Below are positions 1 to 8,252 of a stretch of 25,318 bases of DNA, piece by piece. Origin of the DNA: Hyphomicrobiales bacterium (GTDB taxonomy: Bacteria; Pseudomonadota; Alphaproteobacteria; Rhizobiales; JAJFHC01). Made by a program: the position numbers and the translations under genes. Position 1 is the stretch's first letter, and each line of letters begins with the position of its first letter. The stretch lies in assembly GCA_021775835.1 (NCBI GenBank), contig JAJFHC010000233.1, positions 1-25,318 on the forward strand, read 5' to 3'. Below the pieces are notes generated by a model that worked only from the letters and a program-made list of their open reading frames with translations, did not search any database and had not been told where the DNA came from.

Positions 1-1207
1 CGTGCCGGTAGTCCTCAATCGACTTTGCGGCGGTGAACTCGGTGTTGGCGTGACTGGTAATCCGACGCGGGTCGAGCTGCCATGTATCCCATTCCGTTTC
101 GCCGTGGACGATCATCTGGGCCAGCATCTTGCCGTAGCCACCACCTTCGCCGATACCGACACGCAGCCCGTTCATCGACCAGCAGTTGCGCAGGCCAGGC
201 TGTTTCCCAACCAGTGGTCCGGCATCCGCGGCATAGGAAATCGGACCGTTAATCACGGAATTTATGCCGACTTCCTTCAGGCACGGCAGGCGGTCGAAAA
301 TCGGATCCATCTTGGGCAACAGGCGATCAAGATCGTCAGGGCAAAGAGCATTGACGAAATCCGGATCGATCCCATCCATGCCAAAGGTCTTGCAATCATG
401 TTCGTAAATGCCGACCAGCAGACCCTTCTTCTCCTGGCGCATGTAGAAGGTGTCCCGGGGACAACGGACCATGGGCACGCGGATCTCGCGTTGTTCAAGT
501 TCGGCGATGGGTTCTGTAATGAAGTACATATGCTCCATGGCGATCACCGGATAAGTGACATCCATCAGGGCACCCACTTCGTTGGCGCGGTAGCCTGCTG
601 CAATGACGATGTGTTGTGCGGTAATTTCGCCGGCGTCGGTCTGCACTACCCATTCACCGCCCGGCTTCTGGGCCAAACCAGTCACAGGTGTGTTGCGATG
701 GATTGCGGCCCCGGCGAGACGTGCGCGGCGGGCGAGTGCCTGACAGAGTTGTGCGGGGTCGATATCACCGTCCCGTTCGTCCCATAGAGCCGCCAGAACG
801 CCATCGGTATTGAGCAATGGATTGCGGCGCCTGATCTCGGACGGGTCCAGCAATTCGAAGTCCAGGCCAAGGCCCCGGGCCACCGAGATGATGTGATTGC
901 AAGCGTCCACATGATCCTGATTGGTCAGGAGCCGCATGCCGCCGGTGCCATAATGGTAGTTGATCGGGTACCCGGGATCGTCAGCGAGTTCCCGGTAGAG
1001 ACTGATGGTATAGTCGCGCAGCAGCAACAACAACTGATTGAATGCCAGGCCTGGACATTGCGCCGCCGAATGCCATGTGGTGCCTGACGTCAGTTCGTCG
1101 CGTTCAAGCAGAACCACATCGGTCCAGCCCTCCAGCGTCAGGTGATAAAGCGCCGACAGCCCGCCGATTCCCCCACCAACGACCACGACCCGTGCCTGTG
1201 ATTGCAT
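1..1207 (-). CDS. FAD-dependent oxidoreductase, dimethylglycine/sarcosine dehydrogenase-like (3' end outside window)
   Basis: The frame is open from an ATG at 1207 to the left edge, giving the first 402 residues; the rest lies outside the window. The protein starts MQSQARVVVVGGGIGGLSAL, a Rossmann FAD-binding motif (GGGIGG), followed about 20 residues later by LLERDEL and SGTTWHSA. That last motif is typical of DAO-fold enzymes of the dimethylglycine/sarcosine dehydrogenase group, in which full-length members are about 800 residues with a C-terminal GcvT-like folate domain. A second FAD-domain signature, NGLRVGIGEGGGYGK, lies near residue 350. A GGAAGAGAA ribosome site precedes the ATG. The gene follows the DUF2333 gene after 42 bp on the same strand, so it may be cotranscribed. 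By family it should oxidatively demethylate an N-methylated amine or amino acid; the actual substrate cannot be told. The family is secure, but the exact enzyme is not. Confidence 0.88.
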   Translation of the reverse strand, partial: MQSQARVVVVGGGIGGLSALYHLTLEGWTDVVLLERDELTSGTTWHSAAQCPGLAFNQLLLLLRDYTISLYRELADDPGYPINYHYGTGGMRLLTNQDHVDACNHIISVARGLGLDFELLDPSEIRRRNPLLNTDGVLAALWDERDGDIDPAQLCQALARRARLAGAAIHRNTPVTGLAQKPGGEWVVQTDAGEITAQHIVIAAGYRANEVGALMDVTYPVIAMEHMYFITEPIAELEQREIRVPMVRCPRDTFYMRQEKKGLLVGIYEHDCKTFGMDGIDPDFVNALCPDDLDRLLPKMDPIFDRLPCLKEVGINSVINGPISYAADAGPLVGKQPGLRNCWSMNGLRVGIGEGGGYGKMLAQMIVHGETEWDTWQLDPRRITSHANTEFTAAKSIEDYRH

Positions 1208-1249
1208 CCAAGTTCTCTTCCGCTGCTCGAAACAACACCCGGCCGGAAG

Positions 1250-2389
1250 CTACCGATCCAGAACCGAACGGACCTCCACCAGGTTGGAACGGGCACGAAG
1301 AATATAGAAACCGATGGTCGTCAGGTGGGTCGGCATCATCCAGCCGTCTTCGCGGCCGTTGGAGACGATGAATGGGTCAAGGGCGATGGCGCTCTTGAGA
1401 TGTTCATCCATGAGATCCCAGATGTCGTCGAGCTTGCGGGACTTGACCACGTCCGCAAAGTCGACCCGCAGGGCTTTCATGATCCCGTAATAGGCATAGA
1501 GCTGGCCTTTTGCGTACCAGAAAATGTCGTCGGCACGGGTATCGAACCAGCCAGAATTGTAATCCTCGGCTCTCTGCTTTATGACGGCTGAAGCGGAACC
1601 GATGTCCTTGGCCACGCGGTCGAGAAACTGAAGCAGGTTATCGCCGCGGGCATCGAACGTCGCCTTGCAGTTGGCAAGCCGGTCGTTGTACTTGTCCATG
1701 GACTCCTTGGCGCGCTTGAAATAGGACGGTGTCGACGTGGTCGGCCCGAATGGCTGGTTGTCGAAAGGGTTGAAATACCAGGTGTACTGGTTGAACTGAA
1801 CGTTGCCCTTTGCCGCCTTCAGGTCCGGGTCGATCTGCGACGTTCCCCTGACGCGTCCGAGCGCATCGGCCAACTCAATCGCTGTACGGGTAACCGCCTG
1901 ATGAACGCCGCGCTGGAACGCGGCCTTGTTGTCCATGAACCAGGTCTGGTCCCAGTCCATCAGAAAGAAGAAACCCGACTTGTAGATCGGATTGCTCGAC
2001 ATCCAATTGTTCTGGTTGACGTTCAGGTCGATCAATTCCGATGTCACCGACACCACGAAGGACCTGCCACACGTCTTGGTCGACTCCTCGCCGCCTTCCA
2101 CGGAAACCTGGTCTCCGGCAGTTGCCTTGAGAGAACTCGTGAAGTCGAACTTGTCGGGGTAATTGACATCGTAGCCCCTGATCCAGGCTGCGTGCCACCC
2201 AAGCCAGGCGTAGCCGACGACAATCGGAATCAGGAAGCCCAGAAGCACGATGCGCAATATCCATCCCGAGCGCCGGTAGACAGCAACGACGGCCCTGAAC
2301 GGTGACGTCACGAGCAGCCACAAACTTCTGAACAGCCCCATGATTGACTGACCGAACTGTCCGAACCATTCAAAAACTGGATCAAGCAC
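1250..2389 (-). CDS. DUF2333 family membrane-anchored protein
   Basis: The protein has 379 residues. One strong hydrophobic segment at about residues 45-67 (ILRIVLLGFLIPIVVGYAWL) follows an amphipathic, positively charged N-terminus. This suggests an inner-membrane anchor with the remaining ~310 residues in the periplasm. The C-terminal half carries the pattern I recognise as DUF2333: SGWFDTRADDIFWYAKGQLYA at about 280-300, then LDPFIVSNG and GFYILRARSNLVEVR at the end. The family has no established function. It is the fifth gene of a minus-strand run beginning with a coiled-coil protein and including a AAA+ ATPase, so it may be the membrane component of that assembly. A 59-bp gap containing a hairpin separates it from the preceding gene. 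Its start has an AGGAG site inside a small TCCTGCAGGA palindrome. Confidence 0.9.
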   Translation of the reverse strand: MLDPVFEWFGQFGQSIMGLFRSLWLLVTSPFRAVVAVYRRSGWILRIVLLGFLIPIVVGYAWLGWHAAWIRGYDVNYPDKFDFTSSLKATAGDQVSVEGGEESTKTCGRSFVVSVTSELIDLNVNQNNWMSSNPIYKSGFFFLMDWDQTWFMDNKAAFQRGVHQAVTRTAIELADALGRVRGTSQIDPDLKAAKGNVQFNQYTWYFNPFDNQPFGPTTSTPSYFKRAKESMDKYNDRLANCKATFDARGDNLLQFLDRVAKDIGSASAVIKQRAEDYNSGWFDTRADDIFWYAKGQLYAYYGIMKALRVDFADVVKSRKLDDIWDLMDEHLKSAIALDPFIVSNGREDGWMMPTHLTTIGFYILRARSNLVEVRSVLDR

Positions 2390-2416
2390 TGGTTTTGCTC
2401 CTGCAGGATATGATTT

Positions 2417-2437
2417 GCCGGACCTGTTCGGTCCGGC
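2417..2437 (-). other. Intercistronic hairpin before the DUF2333 gene
   Basis: GCCGGACC and GGTCCGGC form a perfect 8-bp stem around the five-base loop TGTTC, in the only sizeable gap inside the five-gene run. It is not followed by a T-run on the minus strand, so it is unlikely to be an intrinsic terminator. It could protect an mRNA end or tune expression of the downstream membrane protein. That role is inference. Confidence 0.35.
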
Positions 2438-2448
2438 CCAAACAAACT

Positions 2449-3720
2449 TTATTCAAACATCCGACGCCAGAAACTCTCCTTGTCGGGAAAGAACGTGGAG
2501 GTGATGGTGTGGACTATGTAGTCACGGTAGGCATCGGGATAGTCAGGATAGTCCTTGTAGAACCGCTCCTTGTTCACGATGAACCGTGTAACGAAATCAA
2601 AGGGTATGTATTCCGATATCAGCCGGTTGACGAGCGCTGAATCAGGGTGGCCCGGTTTTGCCCGGACCGCCAGGAACCTGTGGTCAGCCGGAACATCATC
2701 GAAGTCATAGTGACCGCCATTGGCGGCTATCTTGCGGACCCGGCTGAGAAAGTTGAAGGCGCCATCGTGAGAAATGTCGTCGAGATGGTCGCGAACCCAG
2801 TTGCTGATCCACATGTTGTCGAGCTTTATCAGATCCCGATCGGGCTCCAGATGGGTCACGGCATGACGGACGTAGTAGTCCATGCGGTGCTCCAGCACGC
2901 GCGATGCGGTCAGCCAGTCGGGATTGAACGGTTCAAGCCTGCCGGTCTGCCAGAGGTAGCGATAGACGTCATCGGTGTCGGAAAACGATAGACAGCGATC
3001 AGGCACCCGCGCGATGTCCGGCAGATGGTCGCCGCCGATGACGACGGTTTCACCATTGTCTTCGTGCAAGACGTAAATGCCGTCGAAATGCCGCGTCCAG
3101 AAAGACCGTTGTTCGAATTGCCGGTGACGGGGCACCAGTTTGTTATGCCTGACATCGCCGCAGACTTTCCCAAGCTCGAGTATTTCCTCAAGCAAGTCGT
3201 CATCCATCCAGGCGTCTTCTTCCCTGTGGAAGCGTTCGATCAGGTCCTGAAGCTGGCCTGCCTTGTCCAGCAGGGCGTTGACGGTTGATAGCTTGAACTC
3301 AACCTGTTTTATGGACAGGACATCGTCGAGATCATCGATCCGGTAGGTGGAGTTTTCGATTTCGCCGTAGACCGCGTCCTTCAATGTGAGCAACTGAAGC
3401 GCTTCGGCGTTGCGGCGAAAGAATGCTTTTACGATTTCCGTTGTCGAGGAAAAATTTATCGATACGACCGGCAACTCGCCCTGTGACGGCGACAGGATGA
3501 TGAAACGCCGGTTGACGCCGTTGGGGTCGAGGTATTGCCGGTTGCCGAGATCTTCCGCCACCTCGGGAGAAAACCCGGTGGCATCGATCGAGAAACGCGT
3601 ACAACCGGTCCTGGGCAGTCCGAGCCCTTCAAGGGCGTTGTTGTAACGCTCCACCTGGTGCGGCTGACTGATTTCCATCAACCCGCCAAACCTGAGCGCA
3701 TTATCGATCAGGCGTTCCAT
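2449..3720 (-). CDS. Hypothetical protein encoded next to the AAA+ ATPase
   Basis: The protein has 423 residues, is soluble and rather acidic, and shows no signal peptide or transmembrane segment. I do not recognise a named domain with confidence. Visible features are aromatic-rich charged helices in the C-terminal third (for example HRMDYYVRHAVTHLEPDRD and KERFYKDYPDYPDAYRDYIV) and an N-terminal mixed alpha/beta stretch with RRFIILSPSQGELPVVSINF. The start overlaps the end of the AAA+ ATPase gene by 13 bp, which indicates translational coupling and probably a defined stoichiometry. It is most likely a dedicated partner or substrate adaptor of that ATPase; this rests on gene order only. Confidence 0.85.
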   Translation of the reverse strand: MERLIDNALRFGGLMEISQPHQVERYNNALEGLGLPRTGCTRFSIDATGFSPEVAEDLGNRQYLDPNGVNRRFIILSPSQGELPVVSINFSSTTEIVKAFFRRNAEALQLLTLKDAVYGEIENSTYRIDDLDDVLSIKQVEFKLSTVNALLDKAGQLQDLIERFHREEDAWMDDDLLEEILELGKVCGDVRHNKLVPRHRQFEQRSFWTRHFDGIYVLHEDNGETVVIGGDHLPDIARVPDRCLSFSDTDDVYRYLWQTGRLEPFNPDWLTASRVLEHRMDYYVRHAVTHLEPDRDLIKLDNMWISNWVRDHLDDISHDGAFNFLSRVRKIAANGGHYDFDDVPADHRFLAVRAKPGHPDSALVNRLISEYIPFDFVTRFIVNKERFYKDYPDYPDAYRDYIVHTITSTFFPDKESFWRRMFE

Positions 3721-5621
3721 AGACCCTTGCCTTTCAGGTCCGTAATCTCGCCGGCCGCGCGTTCCCGCACGCGCTGGTCTCGCACGATACGTTCCACGGC
3801 CGTCGCGTCGGACTTGTCGGTATAGCGGAATTCGGAATCGGCGTAGCGGTTGATCTCCTGGATGATCATATCGATGGTGATCGGCCCGCGCAGCTCAGAC
3901 ACCATGGCGAGTTTCGTATCATAAGGCTGATGCATGAACACATCCGGCGTCTCGAACCACTCGTCGGGCAGCTCAATATCCATCGCCCGCATCTTGACGG
4001 CGTCGGTAATGTTCTTGATGGCGCGGCCCGTGAAACGAGGCTCGGCTTCCTTGATGGCATGGAGATAGCGTCCGATTTCGGCAAGGGTGTCGGGTTTGCC
4101 CATTTCAGAGATCACGCGGTCGAATACCTTTGCCAGGCCTTCTTCGTGAGGACGGTTGTGCTCTTCGTAAACCGTGGCAATAGCGTCCTCGATTTTCTGG
4201 GCCGCGTAGAGATCGTGATCGCCGAGGGGGACGTCATGGTTCTTGCCGGCAAGCAGGGTAAAGATGTCGATGTAATCGTCCGCGGTTTGAGGACCATTGA
4301 CGACCCAGCGGGCGCCGGCGCGCTGTCGCAGGGCGTCATCGACATTTTCGGGATAGTTGGAGAACATGCCGAACGAGCAGTTGCCGCGCACCACGGTGTT
4401 GGCACCGGAGAATCCCTCCATCAGAACGGCGGTAATTTCCTGCTGCCCCGCGGAAGAACGGTCATCGCTGCGTTTTGCCGCCACCTGATCGATATCGTCA
4501 ACAGTGCCGAAACCGATAACACGGGTGTCCAGGACATTGGTGATGAACTGCTTGCAATTCTGACCGGACTTGCCCTGGTAGGAACTGATCTGGTCGACAC
4601 CGAAATTCTCATAATGGAAAGCGTAACCGGCGACATCGCAGTAATCCTTGATGATGCCGGCGATCATTTGGATCAGTGTGGTTTTGCCAGTGCCGGGGAA
4701 ACCATCGCCAATGAAGGTGAACAGAAAACCACCCAGTTCGACGAACGGGTTCAATTGCCGGTCGAAATCATAGGCCATCAGCATCTTGGCCAGTTTCATC
4801 GACTGGTATTTCGCTATGTGGTTGCCGATCACCTCGTTGGGTTTCTTGAAGGTCATCACCAGCGGCTTGCGCCGGGATCGGTCCTCGATGTCAAATCCGT
4901 TGAGCGTGAAGTCGTCGCCGTCGAGTCTGATATGGGTTTCTTCAAATGTCGACAGATGTTCGAAACGCGCCCGCCGTGACATCAGCCCCTCGAGGGTCGC
5001 GCGTGCAAAAGCCTTGGCGCGGGCGAGCATCTGTTCGTCATCGGGCGAGCCTTCGATGGCCTGGACCAGGCCGTACAGAAACGCCTTGTAGGCCTCCGGT
5101 GCCGTATCGAAATCGAATATGGGATCCGGTGTCTCGCCTACTGGCTGGGCATCGGCTTCAATATTCTGAAGCAGATAACTCGCGGCCGTGAAAAGCGACA
5201 CGAAGGCGCCGGTTCCCAGCAGTTTGTGAAAGCGGGCTGCAGTGTCGCCCGACAACGGCGATGACTTGTTCTGCTGGTTGAGCGACTCAAGCTCGGTCTG
5301 GCGGGCAAAAACATCGCGCACGGCATAACCGACCGCGAGTGCCCGGCGCAGGCGGAAGATCAGACCATGCTGTGCGATCGACATCATCTGGTCGTCAGGC
5401 GAGACGGCAGAGACGGTCTGGACCACCCGAACGTCGGCTGAACGCTTGAGGCCGCCGGTGGACACCGTGCTCACGAAACGCCGGCGTGTACCGGCAATTT
5501 CCGTTGAAGACCGGCCATCCTCATCGGGAATTGTCACGCTGGTACGTTCCACCATGGACTGAGCCATGGACAGGTGTTTCGCAATGTCTTCTTCGCGCAA
5601 CGTTGTCAGTCCGATGTCCAT
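3708..5621 (-). CDS. AAA+ family ATPase
   Basis: The protein has 637 residues. An N-terminal region of about 290 residues without a recognised domain is followed by one AAA+ module. The P-loop is GDGFPGTGKTT, with Lys313 as the Walker A lysine. The Walker B-like strand VIGFGTVDDID places Asp375/Asp376 at the magnesium site. A sensor-1-like SNYPENVD follows, then DDALRQRAGAR, which fits the arginine-finger position (classically ALRRRGRFD). RFTGRAIKNI near residue 520 fits the sensor-2 helix. This arrangement matches classical AAA proteins that remodel protein complexes, rather than MoxR or Lon types. There is no transmembrane segment. It sits in the middle of the run, 7 bp after the preceding gene and overlapping the following gene by 13 bp. 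The client and process are unknown. Confidence 0.92.
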   Translation of the reverse strand: MDIGLTTLREEDIAKHLSMAQSMVERTSVTIPDEDGRSSTEIAGTRRRFVSTVSTGGLKRSADVRVVQTVSAVSPDDQMMSIAQHGLIFRLRRALAVGYAVRDVFARQTELESLNQQNKSSPLSGDTAARFHKLLGTGAFVSLFTAASYLLQNIEADAQPVGETPDPIFDFDTAPEAYKAFLYGLVQAIEGSPDDEQMLARAKAFARATLEGLMSRRARFEHLSTFEETHIRLDGDDFTLNGFDIEDRSRRKPLVMTFKKPNEVIGNHIAKYQSMKLAKMLMAYDFDRQLNPFVELGGFLFTFIGDGFPGTGKTTLIQMIAGIIKDYCDVAGYAFHYENFGVDQISSYQGKSGQNCKQFITNVLDTRVIGFGTVDDIDQVAAKRSDDRSSAGQQEITAVLMEGFSGANTVVRGNCSFGMFSNYPENVDDALRQRAGARWVVNGPQTADDYIDIFTLLAGKNHDVPLGDHDLYAAQKIEDAIATVYEEHNRPHEEGLAKVFDRVISEMGKPDTLAEIGRYLHAIKEAEPRFTGRAIKNITDAVKMRAMDIELPDEWFETPDVFMHQPYDTKLAMVSELRGPITIDMIIQEINRYADSEFRYTDKSDATAVERIVRDQRVRERAAGEITDLKGKGLWNA

Positions 5622-5628
5622 GTGGTCC

Positions 5629-6777
5629 TCATATATGTCTCAAGATATTGTCTTCAGTCACGATGTGACACTCGTACCCCTCAAAGATCGCCGCGGCCGG
5701 ATCGTGCGCATAAGCCGCCTGGTACGCCTCATGGGGCACGAGGGCGTGGCGTTCCATGGCGCTGACACCATGCTGAACACAGTCGATGTTGTCAGTGTCG
5801 ACGTAATAGATTTCCTCTGCCTGGGATCCCCCCCACAATCCCCACTTGGCGGGCTTCTCCTCCTTGGAGTGGATCTCCTGCATGGTCCAGTTCAACAGCC
5901 AGCTCTGACCAGGGTCACCGACACCTTCGAGGACCTTGCTGACGTTTTCATTGTGCGCCGTCAGGCCACCAGCACAAAACGGACCCATGACGATACGCCT
6001 GATCTGCTTGGGATGAAGGTACTCGAAGTCCTGATCCAATGCCGTGGCAATCGACGTGAGGTTCAGGCTGTAGCTCGAGTGCTTGGCGGCAAACTCGATG
6101 AAGGCCTCACTCACATCACTGTTGGGCAATCCTCTAATTGATGTCGGTTCCTGTCCGTCTTTCTTCGACTTCTTGCCACCGCGCTTTGGTGGCTTCTTTG
6201 CATCGTCGGATGAATCCTCAATCACAGCGATGTAGACCAAGGGCAGGTTGGACACCCCGTCATAGCTTGCCCATCGCACCACGTAGAATGGGCGCTTGTT
6301 GCGTTTGTTTAACGACCAGCGAACGGTTCTGGGTGTCGAACGCTGCAGAAAAAGGTGCCCCTTTGTCAGGGTCTCGAAATAGAGGCGCTGCGCCATGGCT
6401 TTTTGCTGCGCATCCGGGAACCGCTTTTGCTTCAACAGCGAGTCCAGCATGTCATGACGGATCTGTCCTGCTGGTTCCAGATCCGCCAGGATCTCGTCGG
6501 CACGGCCCACGTCTTCCTGAATTTCCAACATGTGCCGGAAGATCGGAAAGCCTGAGTCCTTGATGTCGATCTTGAAACTGTCGGCAAAATGACAGTGCAT
6601 GTGCAGGGCGCGGAAACTGTTGCGCAACCGCTGCAGGTATTCCTGAACCACGCCATAAACGATGTCGTGGCGCTTACCCCACGGACCCGCATCGGGACGG
6701 TAGACCTGATCGAGCGCTGTGAACGCCCGGTCGGTGGCCAGGAAATAGCGATCGATCCCGTCGGGAAGCATCGTCAT
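5629..6777 (-). CDS. Hypothetical protein of the AAA+ ATPase cluster
   Basis: The protein has 382 residues from the ATG at 6777, chosen because GGGGAGA lies about 9 bases upstream. A GTG at 6795 would add six residues but would start inside that ribosome site. I do not recognise a family. The N-terminal half (to about residue 140) looks helical. The middle contains a beta-rich stretch (RPFYVVRWASYDGVSNLPLV). A lysine/glycine-rich low-complexity linker lies at about residues 190-212 (KKPPKRGGKKSKKDG), separating it from a C-terminal domain. There is no signal peptide or membrane segment. It lies between the coiled-coil gene (24 bp upstream) and the ATPase gene (7 bp downstream), so a shared function is likely. 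Its length and position are secure, but its role is not. Confidence 0.84.
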   Translation of the reverse strand: MTMLPDGIDRYFLATDRAFTALDQVYRPDAGPWGKRHDIVYGVVQEYLQRLRNSFRALHMHCHFADSFKIDIKDSGFPIFRHMLEIQEDVGRADEILADLEPAGQIRHDMLDSLLKQKRFPDAQQKAMAQRLYFETLTKGHLFLQRSTPRTVRWSLNKRNKRPFYVVRWASYDGVSNLPLVYIAVIEDSSDDAKKPPKRGGKKSKKDGQEPTSIRGLPNSDVSEAFIEFAAKHSSYSLNLTSIATALDQDFEYLHPKQIRRIVMGPFCAGGLTAHNENVSKVLEGVGDPGQSWLLNWTMQEIHSKEEKPAKWGLWGGSQAEEIYYVDTDNIDCVQHGVSAMERHALVPHEAYQAAYAHDPAAAIFEGYECHIVTEDNILRHI

Positions 6778-6801
6778 CGGCGGATGTCTCCCCACACGGC
6801 T

Positions 6802-7890
6802 CTATTGTGACACGTAGTTGGCCGTTTCGTGCTTGTCCAACACTTCCGAGAAACGCCGTGCAAAGGCGTCGTCAGCAAGTTTCTTGCGGCGCTGGATTTC
6901 CTCGGTGCTGACCATGTTCTTTTCATGAAGTTCGAGCAGATCCGCAATATGCGACTGAGCAGCGGCTCCAATCCCTGCCATGGTCTCCTCGGCGGCCGTA
7001 TCGACCTTCGAGCCCAGCGTGTTGATCTGGTGGGCAACCTCCTGCTGCGCTGCAGTCTTCAAGGAGTCCTCGAGAGACTTGTAGAGAACGACACGTTGCT
7101 CGGTGTCGATCGACAGCTTGTTGATCAATGTGTTCTGGGCCGCAATCTGGTTGTTCAGACTGTCGACAAAGGTCTGGAACATGGAGGTGTAGCGCTCGAG
7201 TGTCTGCGAGGCTGCCAGCAGTTCCTGTTCCTTGGCCTGGGATTCGTTGTATTCCGTTGCCATGGCGGAGCGCTCACCCTCAAGCCTGGTCCGTTCGGTC
7301 TGATCGGTGGAGGCGGCAATCTGGTTTTCGATGTCGAGCAACAGCGGGTTTAGTTCCTCGATGCGATCCTGCTTCGCCTTGAGTTCCTCGGTGACAACCT
7401 GGCGGCGTTCGATAACGGTCTTCAAACTGACCTCCGACGTCGCATACCGCTCTTCAAGGATGGCCTTCTGGTCTTTCAGAATGCGAACGATCACGTTCGA
7501 TTTTCCGAGCAGGTCCTGGAGGTTGCCGGCCAGGGATGTCGTGCGCACGCGATCATTGCGCATGGACTTCGCCTTGTTTTCGGAAAACCAGCCGACCAGG
7601 GTCTCGGACACACTGAATTCCTGCATGCTCTGGAATTCGGATCCGAAGGAATTGGTAACATCTTCCAGACCGATAATCAGGTCGGCAATGTTCGCTTCCA
7701 TGGTCTTTTGCTGTTCCAGAACGTCTTCTATCCGCGCGTTCTCGATATCGAAATCGACCTCGCCAATCGTCTCGCCGTGTTGCGCAATCTTGTCCAGAAG
7801 AGTGTCGCTCGCACTTATTTTCGAGCGCATCTCCTCCATCATGCCCTTGGTTTTCTCAATTTCCTGGTCGAGTTTCTGGGTCTCTATCAT
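6802..7890 (-). CDS. Long coiled-coil protein, first gene of the AAA+ cluster
   Basis: The protein has 362 residues, nearly all predicted helix with heptad-like spacing, rich in Glu, Gln and Lys and without proline-rich breaks. Coiled-coil stretches are clearest at about residues 1-60 and 120-260. A short non-coiled patch near 100-115 contains VGWFSENKAKSMRND. There is no signal peptide or transmembrane helix. The overall architecture recalls TelA-type 'toxic anion resistance' coiled-coil proteins, but I cannot confirm homology by eye and coiled coils mimic each other. The ATG at 7890 follows AAGGGGTGA at a normal distance. As first gene of the run it may scaffold or be remodelled by the AAA+ ATPase encoded two genes downstream; this is inference. 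Confidence 0.87.
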   Translation of the reverse strand: MIETQKLDQEIEKTKGMMEEMRSKISASDTLLDKIAQHGETIGEVDFDIENARIEDVLEQQKTMEANIADLIIGLEDVTNSFGSEFQSMQEFSVSETLVGWFSENKAKSMRNDRVRTTSLAGNLQDLLGKSNVIVRILKDQKAILEERYATSEVSLKTVIERRQVVTEELKAKQDRIEELNPLLLDIENQIAASTDQTERTRLEGERSAMATEYNESQAKEQELLAASQTLERYTSMFQTFVDSLNNQIAAQNTLINKLSIDTEQRVVLYKSLEDSLKTAAQQEVAHQINTLGSKVDTAAEETMAGIGAAAQSHIADLLELHEKNMVSTEEIQRRKKLADDAFARRFSEVLDKHETANYVSQ

Positions 7891-7929
7891 GCATTCACCC
7901 CTTGAAATTGGTTTCTACGTCTGTAGTGA

Positions 7930-7957
7930 CATATAGTGATTTGTCTGTGGTTCACAA
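7930..7957 (-). promoter_or_regulatory. Candidate promoter of the AAA+ cluster operon
   Basis: On the minus strand, TTGTGA (7957-7952) and TATATG (7935-7930) are separated by 16 bases and resemble -35 and -10 elements. Transcription would start near 7923 and give a leader of about 33 bases before the coiled-coil gene. It was found by eye only, and other spacings are possible. Confidence 0.3.
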
Positions 7958-8193
7958 TTCTTGCATGCTGGGAAATCGGTATTTCGAAATTTCTTCGATC
8001 CGAATTATCGTTGTTCATCAATTACTTAGATTGCCGCCTTGTGTAAAGCGAAAAAATGGCCGGAATTCGCCATTTACGCGTTCTGGGCCTCTCTTTGTCT
8101 TAGCAAAATTTCCTGACCAAAACACTTCATAGCAGACTTATACACACCTCGTTTGCAATCAATAAACGAATGCGGCAACAGCCACTGCAACTC

Positions 8194-8222
8194 TTGGCAA
8201 GCGATTGCTGCCGGGGCATAGT
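8194..8222 (+). promoter_or_regulatory. Candidate promoter of the amine dehydrogenase-like gene
   Basis: TTGGCA (8194-8199) and CATAGT (8217-8222) are separated by 17 bases, close to the sigma-70 pattern. The implied leader is about 24 bases and includes the GGAG ribosome site at 8239-8242. Found by eye only. Confidence 0.35.
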
Positions 8223-8252
8223 GCCGATTATTCTGAACGGAGATTCAAAATA

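Larger units (their letters stand above)
7891..8252. other. Divergent intergenic region
   Basis: This 362-bp non-coding stretch is clearly more A/T-rich than its flanks. It separates the leftward AAA+ cluster from the rightward flavoprotein gene and must hold promoters for both. Besides the two promoter candidates listed separately, it contains a short hairpin at 8054-8075 (AAATGGC, 8-base loop CGGAATTC, GCCATTT). That hairpin points into the divergent region, so it is more likely a protein-binding dyad than a terminator. I see no small gene or RNA. Confidence 0.5.

Noticed and set aside
2..787. A 261-codon plus-strand frame at the left edge.
   Set aside because: The minus strand encodes a FAD-binding oxidoreductase with family motifs through the same region, so the plus-strand frame is a shadow.
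3930..4979. A 349-codon open frame on the plus strand opposite the AAA+ ATPase gene.
   Set aside because: It is antisense to clear Walker A, Walker B and arginine-finger motifs, has no recognisable domain, and long antisense frames are common in GC-rich genes.
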